Origin: SAR202 cluster bacterium bin87
Lineage (GTDB): Bacteria; Chloroflexota; Dehalococcoidia; Lucifugimonadales; UBA3495
NCBI GenBank assembly: GCA_002238825.1
Contig: MPNC01000001.1
Location: 186,001 to 250,000 of the forward strand
DNA: 64,000 nt
Direction of reading: 5' to 3'
The notes beneath the pieces were generated by a model, which was not told where the DNA came from, did not search any database, and saw only the letters and a program-made list of their open reading frames with translations. Position numbers and translations under genes: made by a program. Below are positions 42,812 to 50,617 of the stretch, piece by piece (within the stretch, counting starts at the first letter, position 1; each line of letters opens with the position of its first letter).

Positions 42812-42826
42812 TCATTCGCCCCTACT
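42797..42826. terminator. 30-bp perfect palindrome acting as terminator between convergent genes
   Basis: AGTAGGGGCGAATGA is followed directly by its reverse complement. It overlaps the stop of the lipoprotein gene. On the minus strand it is followed by ATTTTTCATG, so it should terminate infC-rpmI-rplT; the plus-strand tail is less T-rich. The core GGGGCGAA/TTCGCCCC matches the terminator at 20648-20677. Confidence 0.75.
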
Positions 42827-42852
42827 CATTGGTCCAGCGTCGCGCGATCGGG

Positions 42853-43218
42853 TTACACGGTTGTTGCCGCTGCTCCCTTGGAGACTTCAATTAGCCGCTC
42901 AAAGGCGTCGGGATCCCGAACCGCCATGTCCGCGAGCATCTTGCGGTCAATCTCGATGCCAGCCACGTTAAGGCCGTGCATGAACTGGCTGTAGGTCATG
43001 TCGTGCTGTCGGCAGGCCGCCCCAATCCGGATGATCCACAGTCGCCGGAATTCGCCCTTGCGCTGCCGGCGGTGGCGGTACGCGTGGCTCCACGCGTGCA
43101 TCACCGCTTCTTTGGCCCACTTGTAGTTACGACCCGAGGACGCCTGGTAACCCTTGGCGGCTTTGAGGATCTTCTTGTGTCGGGCGCGTTTGGTTACGCC
43201 CCTTTTGACTCTTGGCAC
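42853..43218 (-). CDS. rplT: 50S ribosomal protein L20
   Basis: 121 aa. Begins [24 protein letters not shown] and contains [21 protein letters not shown] and INAACRQH-type ([10 protein letters not shown]) segments. Early 50S assembly protein that can repress its own operon in bacteria with the infC-rpmI-rplT arrangement, as here. Normal length. Ends 26 bp before the palindrome terminator. Confidence 0.98.
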   Translation of the reverse strand: MPRVKRGVTKRARHKKILKAAKGYQASSGRNYKWAKEAVMHAWSHAYRHRRQRKGEFRRLWIIRIGAACRQHDMTYSQFMHGLNVAGIEIDRKMLADMAVRDPDAFERLIEVSKGAAATTV

Positions 43219-43236
43219 GGTTCAGGATTCTCCAGT

Positions 43237-43437
43237 CTATGCGTCGTAGGGTATCAGCCGGCTGAGACGCTTCACGTCCGCGTCTGCGAAGCCAACCTTC
43301 TGCGCGAATTTCCGCGTGACCTTCTTCGGCTTCTTTCGCCGGAGGTGACTGCTCATCCGCTTGCGGCGGAGCAGCTTGCCGGAGCCCGTCACGTGTATGC
43401 GGGCTTTGGCCCCTTTGTGGGTTTTCAGTTTGGGCAT
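43237..43437 (-). CDS. rpmI: 50S ribosomal protein L35
   Basis: 66 aa. Begins MPKLKTHKGAKARIHVTGSGKLLRRK and ends LSRLIPYDA, both standard. Normal length. Sits between infC (6 bp gap) and rplT (18 bp gap) in the usual order. Confidence 0.98.
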   Translation of the reverse strand: MPKLKTHKGAKARIHVTGSGKLLRRKRMSSHLRRKKPKKVTRKFAQKVGFADADVKRLSRLIPYDA

Positions 43438-43443
43438 GTGCGA

Positions 43444-43998
43444 TTATTCCGTAGCTACTGCTTCCTTCCGTTCGTTGCGAGCTGTGATCGTCGGGTTGGG
43501 TATCAGGACCATGGACATGGCCCGCCCTTCCATCGACGGTTGCTGTTCCAGCCGAATGTCGTCTTTCATCTCTTCAGCTACCCGCTTCAAGAGGGAAAGA
43601 CCGTTTTGCTGGTGCACCGCTTCACGTCCACGGAACCGCACCGTCAGCTTGACCTTGTCGCCGTTGCCAATGAACTGGCGCACCTTGCGGAGCTTGGCGT
43701 CGAAGTCGTGAGTGCCGATGTTGGGACGGAACCGAACTTCCTTCAGCTCGTTGCTTTTCTGGGATTTGCGGGTCTCGCGTTCCTTCTTGGACGTGAGGTA
43801 CCGGAGTTTTCCGTAGTCCAGCAGCCGTGCGACTGGGGGATCGGCGTTGGGCGCCACTTCCACCAGGTCAAGGTCATTCATCCGCGCCCTGGAGAGAGCG
43901 TCGGACACCGTCATCACGCCAAGCTGCTCGCCATCTTCTCCAATTACCCGTACCCGCGGGACGCGTATCTGTTCGTTGACCCTGTACTGCCTGGCTAT
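43444..43998 (-). CDS. infC: translation initiation factor IF-3, apparent ATA start
   Basis: 184 aa. Prevents premature 50S joining and monitors start codons. Contains RVNEQIRVPRVRVIG, LDLVEVAPNADPPVARLLDYGK and FRGREAVHQQNG, so both IF-3 domains are present. The strong AAGGAGG is followed after 7 bp by ATA (43996-43998), then ARQYRVNEQ. No ATG, GTG or TTG lies in frame between the ribosome site and a GTG-ATG some 29 codons in, which would delete the conserved N-terminus. Rare starts (AUU) are known for infC and underlie IF-3 autoregulation. Confidence 0.9.
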   Translation of the reverse strand: MARQYRVNEQIRVPRVRVIGEDGEQLGVMTVSDALSRARMNDLDLVEVAPNADPPVARLLDYGKLRYLTSKKERETRKSQKSNELKEVRFRPNIGTHDFDAKLRKVRQFIGNGDKVKLTVRFRGREAVHQQNGLSLLKRVAEEMKDDIRLEQQPSMEGRAMSMVLIPNPTITARNERKEAVATE

Positions 43999-44072
43999 GG
44001 CGTCACCTCCTTGGTGGTGCGTAACGTGCAAGGCTGGGACCGGAACCAGTCCCAACCGCTCATCATTGGACT

Positions 44073-44101
44073 ATTCTAGCGGCGGCCTACCGGGCAGTCA
44101 A
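44073..44101 (-). promoter_or_regulatory. promoter of infC-rpmI-rplT
   Basis: Minus strand: TTGACT (44096-44101) and TAGAAT (44073-44078) are 17 bp apart. Transcription should start near 44066, leaving a ~68-nt leader. Confidence 0.75.
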
Positions 44102-44196
44102 CGGTTCGAGAAACGGTTTAGGTCGACGCAGGTACGCGCCGCGGTATCTGTATTTCCAATTGCGAGCGCGGGTGGATGTTTGATCTCACACCGCAA

Positions 44197-44814
44197 TCAG
44201 TCCGGCTCCTGGTCCTCGTCGTCTTCAAACACGTCATCGTCCTCGTCGTCGAGGTCGTCCTCGCCGAACAGGTCTTCGTCCTCGTCGTCATCCGCGGCGA
44301 GCACTTCCAAAATCCTGCTCAACTGCTCAACTTCGTCGTCTCGGGACGCCGCCAGCATTCGGATGCCGTCGGGCGTTTCTTCGGGTTCGGGCTCTTCTAC
44401 CGGGATTGCCGCAAATCCGTAGAACACGTCGTTGTCCAGCACCCTGGCCAGGCCGCCCACGCTCAGCGTGATCGGGCGGATCGGCGACGACCATTTTTCG
44501 GTCAATTCGGCGTGCAACTCCGACAGCCGCATCGGCTCGCCTCCCTGCAGCAGCAGTGTGCGGAACACGATCTCCTGCAGGGGCATCGAAGACTGTATGA
44601 ACTCGGTGTCTCCGGCGCAATGCGTCCTGATCTCCTTTACCAGGTCGGACGCATCCGCGATTTCCGCCGTCATCTTGCCGAAGGACGGGCACGCGGTGCT
44701 GAGACGGGCCAGAAGCAACGGAATCGGAGACCGGTTCAGTTCCTCCAGCCGTTCCAGGCTGAACCGGTATTCAGGTCCTGCCGATTTGCTATTTCCCGTC
44801 ACGGTGGTCGTCAT
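44197..44814 (-). CDS. acidic-tailed protein with possible HARE-HTH-like segment
   Basis: 205 aa. Start ATG 44814 overlaps the moeA stop (ATGA), with AGAGG upstream. Residues ~80-140 (MPLQEIVFRTLLLQGGEPMRLSEL, then TLSVGGLARVLDNDVFYGF) resemble a HARE-type winged helix; the last ~30 residues are almost all Asp and Glu. The combination recalls RNA polymerase delta (RpoE), but similarity is too weak to name it. Cotranscribed with moeA. Function unknown. Confidence 0.55.
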   Translation of the reverse strand: MTTTVTGNSKSAGPEYRFSLERLEELNRSPIPLLLARLSTACPSFGKMTAEIADASDLVKEIRTHCAGDTEFIQSSMPLQEIVFRTLLLQGGEPMRLSELHAELTEKWSSPIRPITLSVGGLARVLDNDVFYGFAAIPVEEPEPEETPDGIRMLAASRDDEVEQLSRILEVLAADDDEDEDLFGEDDLDDEDDDVFEDDEDQEPD

Positions 44815-46241
44815 GCGTTAACCTCTTCATTCCAGTCCAGCATTATGATCTTTACGGCTTGCCCGGCGTTCTTCCGTTGCAGATCGGCCGGGCAGATCGC
44901 CAGTCCGTTGGCTTTGGACAGCGATGTCAGGATGTTGGATCCCTGGGGACCCGTCGGGGTGGCGTACCAGGTGCCGTCCCGCCGCTCAACCTCGACCCGC
45001 GCGTAAACCCGCCGCCCGTCGCTGTTGAAAATTGGCCCGGTCAGCACTCCTTCGACCTCTGGCCGCGCCAGCAGGCTCCGCCCCAACATTCGGCGCACGG
45101 CGGCTCGGCCGAACATTTCGAACGCCAGCAGCGCGCTCACCGGATTTCCCGGCAGGCCCAACAAAGGCAACGGCTCGCGTCCTTCGCGTTGGATCAGCCC
45201 GAAGGCCAGTGGCTTGGCCGGTCGCATCCGCACCGACCAGAAGTTCATGTCCCCCCGCTGCTCCAGCACGTCCTTCACCATGTCGTAGTCACCCTTGGAC
45301 ACGCCGGCCGACGTGACCAGCAGGTCCGCGTCCGACGCGTCGTCGATGCAACGGTGCAGGTCGTCCAGGTTGTCCCGAGCGATGCCGATCATCTTCGCCA
45401 CGCCGCCGGCTGCCCGAACGGCTGCCGCCACGCTGCTGCTGTTGCTGTCGTAGATGTGACCCGGCGCCAGTTGGTCGCCCACCGTGGTCAGCTCGTCGCC
45501 GGTAGACAGCACCGCTACTACCGGTCGCCGGATCACCCTGGCCGTGGCCAAACCCAACGAGGCCAGCACGCCGGCTTCCGCCGCCCGAATTACGGTGCCC
45601 GCAGGCAACACCAACTCCCCGGCTCGGACGTCTTCGCCGGCCGGCCGGACGTTGCTGCCCAATGGGAGGGCCTTGCGGATTTCGATTTCATCCAGTGGCG
45701 TGCCGGCACGCCGGCGGTCAATCTCGTCAGTTTCCTCAAAGGGAACCACGGTGTCCGCGCCGTCGGGTACCGGGGCCCCGGTCATGATTCGGATCGCCGT
45801 GCCCCCGGTGACTGTCTGATCCGAAACCTGCCCAGCCGCGACCGCTGAGATCACCGAAAGCGTCGGCGCTGTTTCGTTCGCGGACGCGATGTCCTCGTAC
45901 AACACCGCGTAGCCATCCATGGCGGAGTTGGCCAGTGGCGGCAGGTTCAGCGGGGAGGTGACATCCTCCGCCAGCGCCAGGCCCAGGCATTCCAGCACTG
46001 GCAGTTCCACCGCATCCAGGGGGCTGAAGTGGGAGATGATGCGGTCGAAGGCCTGCTCCACCTCCAGCATGTCCTCATGACCGTGGCCGTTGTCGTGACC
46101 CCGGTGGTGGCCGCCGTGCCCGTGATGCCCATGATCCCGGTGGCCTTGGTCGGAGCTACCATGATCATGGATGCTTTCGTGGTCCCCGTCGCCGTGGGCG
46201 TCGTGGACGTGCAGTTCTCGCGAGTTTGCGTGAGTAGTCAT
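44811..46241 (-). CDS. moeA: molybdopterin molybdenumtransferase MoeA with His-rich N-terminus
   Basis: 476 aa from ATG 46241. Inserts molybdate into adenylylated molybdopterin. Core motifs: NSAMDGYAV, AIRIMTGAPVPDGADTVV, GSNVRPAGEDV, VLSTGDEL, SAGVSKGDYD and LPGNPVSALLAFEMF. The first 55 residues hold 17 histidines (HGHHGHGGHH and similar), absent from ordinary MoeA; this may bind a metal ion such as Ni, Zn or Cu. The product is needed by the sulfite-oxidase-like enzyme at 8.9-10.1 kb. Overlaps the following gene by 4 bp. Confidence 0.93.
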   Translation of the reverse strand: MTTHANSRELHVHDAHGDGDHESIHDHGSSDQGHRDHGHHGHGGHHRGHDNGHGHEDMLEVEQAFDRIISHFSPLDAVELPVLECLGLALAEDVTSPLNLPPLANSAMDGYAVLYEDIASANETAPTLSVISAVAAGQVSDQTVTGGTAIRIMTGAPVPDGADTVVPFEETDEIDRRRAGTPLDEIEIRKALPLGSNVRPAGEDVRAGELVLPAGTVIRAAEAGVLASLGLATARVIRRPVVAVLSTGDELTTVGDQLAPGHIYDSNSSSVAAAVRAAGGVAKMIGIARDNLDDLHRCIDDASDADLLVTSAGVSKGDYDMVKDVLEQRGDMNFWSVRMRPAKPLAFGLIQREGREPLPLLGLPGNPVSALLAFEMFGRAAVRRMLGRSLLARPEVEGVLTGPIFNSDGRRVYARVEVERRDGTWYATPTGPQGSNILTSLSKANGLAICPADLQRKNAGQAVKIIMLDWNEEVNA

Positions 46242-46448
46242 GGCAATGGCGTCCGTGGCGGTGTGAAGAACGGCAAACAACAAACAATCGTACCACACTC
46301 GCCCCAGGGCACCGACCGCTTCTTCATGCGAAACCCCTCGAAGCCAGCGCCATCCCGGCGCGATGAGGAAACCAGGTTCCCGCCCCAGCGACCGGTTCGG
46401 CAGCCGTTCAATGGTCAAGGCTGACTACGTTGAATCGACTCTGGTAGG

Positions 46449-48869
46449 CTATTCCCGAACCGTTGCTCCGGCTTCCCGTTCCAGCGCCCTCGTCAGGCCG
46501 TTCACCGCCCGGTTCACGTCCTCGGCGGTCAATGTCCTGTCCGCGGCGCGGAACCGGATGCGGAATGCCAGCGATCGCGTGCCCTCCGGCAGGTTCTCCC
46601 CGGTGTACACGTCAAACAGCTCGGCGCGCTCCACCAGCCGTACCCTTTCGATGAGGCCCCGCACCCTGGCTGCCGGCACGTCAGTCGGCACCACCAGCGC
46701 CAGGTCGCGGTTTGCCGCGGGGAAACGTGACAGCGACTCAAACCGACCGGCGTCCGGTCCCGCCTGCAGCAGGTCATCCAGCCGTACTTCGAAATAGACG
46801 ACCGGATCCGTACCCAGGTCGAATGCTTCCCTGATGTCAGGATGCAATTCTCCGATCACGCCCACGCCTGCGCCCGGTCCGGCGACGGCCAGGATCCGTG
46901 CGCAGCGTCCCGGATGGAACATTGCCCCGTCGTATGACTCCAACGAGGTGGCTATCCCCACTCTCCCCAGCGCAGTAGCCAGAGTTCCCGACAGGTCGAA
47001 AAAGTCCAACGGTTCGCTGGAACTCAGCCAGTTGGCGTCGTGACGCGGTCCGGACATCACGCCGGCCGCAATCTCCTGTTCTATGGGCAGCCCCGTGGTC
47101 TGGGGGAGGAACGCCCTACCCAGTTCGAAGAGCCGGAACCCCCCGTCATTATGGCCCCGGTTGTAGGCCAGGGTGTTCAGAATGCTTGCCGCCAGGGTCG
47201 GCCGCATGATGTCCTGCTCGGTTGACATCGGGTTCGTCACTCTGAGCACCTGGGAATCTCCCGCCACTTCGCCGTTCACGCTCAGCCGGTCCAGGTCCTC
47301 CGCGCTGACCAGGGGGTAGCTGATCGTCTCCTCCATCCCCGCCGCTGACAACGCATCGCGCAAGCCGTCCTTCAACGCCGTCATTTCGTTGGGCCGATGA
47401 TAGGGAATCGGCGAAGACAGCATCGTGGTGGGCACTTCGTCGTACCCGATGATGCGGATCACTTCCTCGATCAGATCCTCTTCGATGGCGATGTCGCTGC
47501 GCCAGTATGGCGGGTCTGCCTCCAGGCTGTCCGGTGCGGTGCGTCGCGTGGTGATTCCCAAGCTTGCCAGGACCGTCTCGGCGCGGGCGATGTCCAGGTC
47601 CATCCCCAGCACCTGCCGCAATCGCGACACCGTAAGCGGCACCGCCGGAACCTCGGTCTCGGCTCCCGGGAACACGTCGATTATGCCGGCCGCGGCCTGC
47701 CCTCCTGACGTTTCCAGTATCAACTGCGTGGCGCGGCGCAGCGCGATGGGAGCCAGCTCCGGACGCAGCCCCTTCTCGAAGCGCAGGCTGGCCTCCGTCC
47801 GCAGGTTCAGGTCGGTTGACGTGCGCCGGTTGTTCAGCGGATGGAACGTCGCCGATTCCAGCAGCATGTTGGTGGTGTTGGCAGTGATCTCGCTGTTTGC
47901 GCCGCCCATCACGCCGCCGATACCAATCGCCTGCGCCGGGTCCGCAATCAGGAGGTTGTCGGGCGACAGCTTTCGGCTGACACCATCCAGGGTCGTGAAC
48001 TCCTCGCCATCGACCGCTCGCCGCACCACCACATGGTGATCGGCGACCGCGTCCAAGTCAAAGGCGTGCAACGGCTGGTTGAACTCCAGCATCACGTAGT
48101 TGGTCACGTCCACCACGTTGTTGATGGGTCGCAGACCGGCGCGATTTAGCCGTTCCTGCAGCCACTGTGGCGAGGGCCCGATGCTGATCCCGGTGATCAC
48201 GGATGCCGTGTAGCGTTGGCAGAGTTCCGGGTCTTCGATGGTGACCATCGCCAGCGTATCGACACCGATATCGGTCTCGGCGTATCCGATCTCAGGAACG
48301 CGCACCGGCTGACCGGTAATCGCTCCGATCTCCCGCGCCACGCCGAGGATGGACAGGCAGTCGCCCCGGTTGGGCGTCAGCTCCAACTCGAGGAAGGTGT
48401 CGCCCAGAACTTCATCCAGCGGCGCGCCCACGACCGCGTCATCCGGGAGAACGATTATCCCCTCGTGTTCGTCGCTGATCTCCAGTTCGGCTTCCGAGCA
48501 GATCATCCCTTCGGAAACGACCCCGCGTATCGTCGCCGGTTTGAGTTCTTCCCGACGCCCGCTGTGCATGTTCATCAGGGTGACGCCGGGGCGCGCGAAG
48601 CAAATCTTCTGTCCCGCGGCCACGTTGGGCGCCCCGCAGACTACTTCCAGCGCCGGCCCGTCTCCGGGATCAACCTCGCAAAGCGTCAGCGTGTCCGCGT
48701 TGGGATGTGGTCTGGTGGCGCGCACGTACCCGACCACGCAACCGCTCCAATCACCGCGCGTGAACACGTCGCCCACCTCAATGCCGCCCATGGTCAGCCG
48801 GTGGGCCAACTCATCAGGGTCGAGCGTGATGTCAACGTATTGGGAAAGCCATGAAAAAGGAATCAGCAT
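46449..48869 (-). CDS. pheT: phenylalanine-tRNA ligase beta subunit
   Basis: 806 aa, normal for bacteria. N-terminus MLIPFSWLSQYVDITLDPDEL; the EMAP-type tRNA-binding domain, B3/B4 editing region, B5, catalytic-like and C-terminal anticodon (FDX-ACB, ending in RFRAADRTLTAEDV) domains follow in order. With PheS forms the (alpha-beta)2 enzyme charging tRNA-Phe. No good Shine-Dalgarno lies before the start. Separated from pheS by a decayed toxin locus. Confidence 0.97.
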   Translation of the reverse strand: MLIPFSWLSQYVDITLDPDELAHRLTMGGIEVGDVFTRGDWSGCVVGYVRATRPHPNADTLTLCEVDPGDGPALEVVCGAPNVAAGQKICFARPGVTLMNMHSGRREELKPATIRGVVSEGMICSEAELEISDEHEGIIVLPDDAVVGAPLDEVLGDTFLELELTPNRGDCLSILGVAREIGAITGQPVRVPEIGYAETDIGVDTLAMVTIEDPELCQRYTASVITGISIGPSPQWLQERLNRAGLRPINNVVDVTNYVMLEFNQPLHAFDLDAVADHHVVVRRAVDGEEFTTLDGVSRKLSPDNLLIADPAQAIGIGGVMGGANSEITANTTNMLLESATFHPLNNRRTSTDLNLRTEASLRFEKGLRPELAPIALRRATQLILETSGGQAAAGIIDVFPGAETEVPAVPLTVSRLRQVLGMDLDIARAETVLASLGITTRRTAPDSLEADPPYWRSDIAIEEDLIEEVIRIIGYDEVPTTMLSSPIPYHRPNEMTALKDGLRDALSAAGMEETISYPLVSAEDLDRLSVNGEVAGDSQVLRVTNPMSTEQDIMRPTLAASILNTLAYNRGHNDGGFRLFELGRAFLPQTTGLPIEQEIAAGVMSGPRHDANWLSSSEPLDFFDLSGTLATALGRVGIATSLESYDGAMFHPGRCARILAVAGPGAGVGVIGELHPDIREAFDLGTDPVVYFEVRLDDLLQAGPDAGRFESLSRFPAANRDLALVVPTDVPAARVRGLIERVRLVERAELFDVYTGENLPEGTRSLAFRIRFRAADRTLTAEDVNRAVNGLTRALEREAGATVRE

Positions 48870-48918
48870 GATATCGTCAATCGGGTCCGATGCTCAGAAA
48901 TTCACGACCAAGCGTTTA

Positions 48919-49125
48919 CTAGGTTCCAGTAGGAGTGGATTTCACCGGCGGGTCGACCGGGCGGAAGGATTCAGGAAGAGGTTCGTCAAGAATATCTTCG
49001 AAGATCCGTTTCGCTGCGGCTTGTTCTCCTTTCGCCAGCATGGTTGTCGCCTCGTCGCGCAATTCGTCTCGCACAACTTGGCTGCGCTTGACCGCTTCTC
49101 GGGCAGTATCTATCCAATTTCCCAT
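48919..49125 (-). CDS. small protein in the antitoxin position
   Basis: 68 aa from ATG 49125: MGNWIDTAREAVKRSQVV, then helices rich in Arg and Glu and a proline-rich tail. Its start overlaps the last codons of the toxin pseudogene upstream. The position, size and gene order suggest the antitoxin partner, but no HTH or other antitoxin motif was recognised. It could also be an orphan remnant. Confidence 0.45.
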   Translation of the reverse strand: MGNWIDTAREAVKRSQVVRDELRDEATTMLAKGEQAAAKRIFEDILDEPLPESFRPVDPPVKSTPTGT

Positions 49126-49460
49126 TTTGGTCTCCCCGCACTTGCTATCCACTCGTCAAGATATTCCCGGGCCAAAGCGATGTCGGCCTGCTGCTCCCTG
49201 GTAGAACTCTTGCTGCCGGCGACCAACAATATAACCAATTCATCGCGGATTTGCGTGTATTACAGCCTTGGACCGAGTCCACGTCCGAGAAAACGTTTCT
49301 CCCAAAGGCGGCCTCAGAGGTTTCGCGTATCGCCGAATTTACCTTGTTCAAGCCGCGCTATGCCGGCGATCACTCGTGCCTGGCTGCGGTCGTCGAGCCG
49401 GTCGAAACTGCGGCGGAACAAGTTGCGGCCATTTGCATCGGTGTACTCCTCGATGATCAT
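49110..49460 (-). pseudogene. RelE/HigB-like toxin pseudogene with two in-frame stops
   Basis: One continuous frame of 117 codons from ATG 49460. It begins MIIEEYTDANGRNLFRRSFD and has DDRSQARVIAGIARLEQGKFGD, matching RelE/HigB-type addiction toxins. It is broken by TGA at 49314-49316 (codon 49) and TAA at 49260-49262 (codon 67). After them, in the same frame, come RDELVILLVAGSKSSTREQQ and ALAREYLDEWIAS, the C-terminal half of the family. Two different stop codons make readthrough unlikely. Lies between pheS and pheT. Confidence 0.8.
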
Positions 49461-49493
49461 GCTTCGTCGGACCAGTTGTTCCGGTCCATTGCT

Positions 49494-50543
49494 TTAAAAC
49501 TGCCGCAAAAACCTCACGTCGTTCCGGTAGAAATGCCGGATGTCGTCGATCCCGTACTTCAGCATCCCGATGCGTTCCGGCCCCATACCGAACGCGAACC
49601 CGGTGTAACGCTGCGGGTCGTACCCGACGCCCTCCAGCACTCTCGGGTGCACCATGCCCGCGCCCATGATCTCGATCCAGTCTTCGTCCCGGTTGATCGG
49701 CCGCCGGCCGGTGTCCGGATCCACAAAGTTCGAGATCGACATGTCCACGCCGGGCTCGACGAACGGGAAGTAGTCGCACCGGAACCGGATCTGCCGGTCC
49801 TCACCGAAGAGCCGCCGCGCGAACTCGTACAGCGTTCCCTTGAGGTCAGCAAAGGTGATCCCTTCCGCCACGGCCAGTCCCTCGACCTGGTAGAAGTGCC
49901 ATTCGTGGGTGGCGTCGGTCGCCTCGTAGCGATAGCACTTGCCTGGTACCACGACCCGTACCGGCGGGTCCTGGGCTTCCATGACTCGGGCTTGCATCGG
50001 GGATGTGTGCGTGCGCAGCAGCATGGGTTGCTGACCGTCTTCATTCACATAATCAACCCACAGCGAGTTCCACATGTCCCGCGCCGGGTGCCCTGCCGGG
50101 ATGTTGAGCATCTCGAAGTTGTAGTGGTCCAGCTCGACTTCCGGCCCCTCCACCACGCTGAACCCCATTGCCATAAAGGCCGTGCAGATCTCGCGCACTA
50201 TCTGGGTGGTCGGATGCAGCCGCCCGGTCACCACCGGTCTTCCCGGCAGCGTTACGTCCAGCGCGTCCTGCGATGCCAGAGCCGCTTGAGCTATCTCTCG
50301 GGTCCGACGTGCCAGCGCCTCTTCCAGGGCATTCTTGGCCTGGTTGGCCTCGGAGCCCACCTCGCGCCTTTGATCCGGTTCCAGTTGCGGCAGCGACCGC
50401 AGCAGTCCAGTGAGTTTCCCCCGTCGGCCCAGGTAGGCTACGCGCCACTCTTCAGCCCCGGCAGATTCGCCGATGCTGTTCAGCTCGTCGAGCGCGTCGC
50501 GGGTCAGTTGGTTGATGGATTCTACGGAAAGCGCGTCTGGCAT
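49494..50543 (-). CDS. pheS: phenylalanine-tRNA ligase alpha subunit
   Basis: 349 aa from ATG 50543 (AGGTG upstream); a GTG at 50555 would add four residues. Class II synthetase motifs: HPTTQIVREI, FEMLNIPAGHPARDMWNSLWVD, TSPMQARVM, YRYEATDATHEWHFYQVEGL and FAFGMGPERIGMLKYGIDDIR. N-terminal coiled coil contacts tRNA. Own promoter directly upstream, at 50588-50617. The pheST operon is interrupted downstream by the decayed toxin. Confidence 0.97.
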   Translation of the reverse strand: MPDALSVESINQLTRDALDELNSIGESAGAEEWRVAYLGRRGKLTGLLRSLPQLEPDQRREVGSEANQAKNALEEALARRTREIAQAALASQDALDVTLPGRPVVTGRLHPTTQIVREICTAFMAMGFSVVEGPEVELDHYNFEMLNIPAGHPARDMWNSLWVDYVNEDGQQPMLLRTHTSPMQARVMEAQDPPVRVVVPGKCYRYEATDATHEWHFYQVEGLAVAEGITFADLKGTLYEFARRLFGEDRQIRFRCDYFPFVEPGVDMSISNFVDPDTGRRPINRDEDWIEIMGAGMVHPRVLEGVGYDPQRYTGFAFGMGPERIGMLKYGIDDIRHFYRNDVRFLRQF

Positions 50544-50587
50544 GAGTGGGGACACCTGCGCTGGGCAAATACAAAGGGGCCGGCAAA

Positions 50588-50617
50588 ATTATAGGCAGCG
50601 CCGCCCGCGAGGGTCAA
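50588..50617 (-). promoter_or_regulatory. promoter of pheS
   Basis: Minus strand: TTGACC (50612-50617) and a perfect TATAAT (50588-50593) are 18 bp apart. The -35 overlaps the stop codon of the upstream esterase-like gene. Confidence 0.75.

Noticed and set aside
49314-49316. TGA in the RelE-like frame as a third selenocysteine codon
   Set aside because: A TAA stop occurs 18 codons later in the same frame, the position is not a redox site, and no clear SECIS-like hairpin follows. A pseudogene is simpler.
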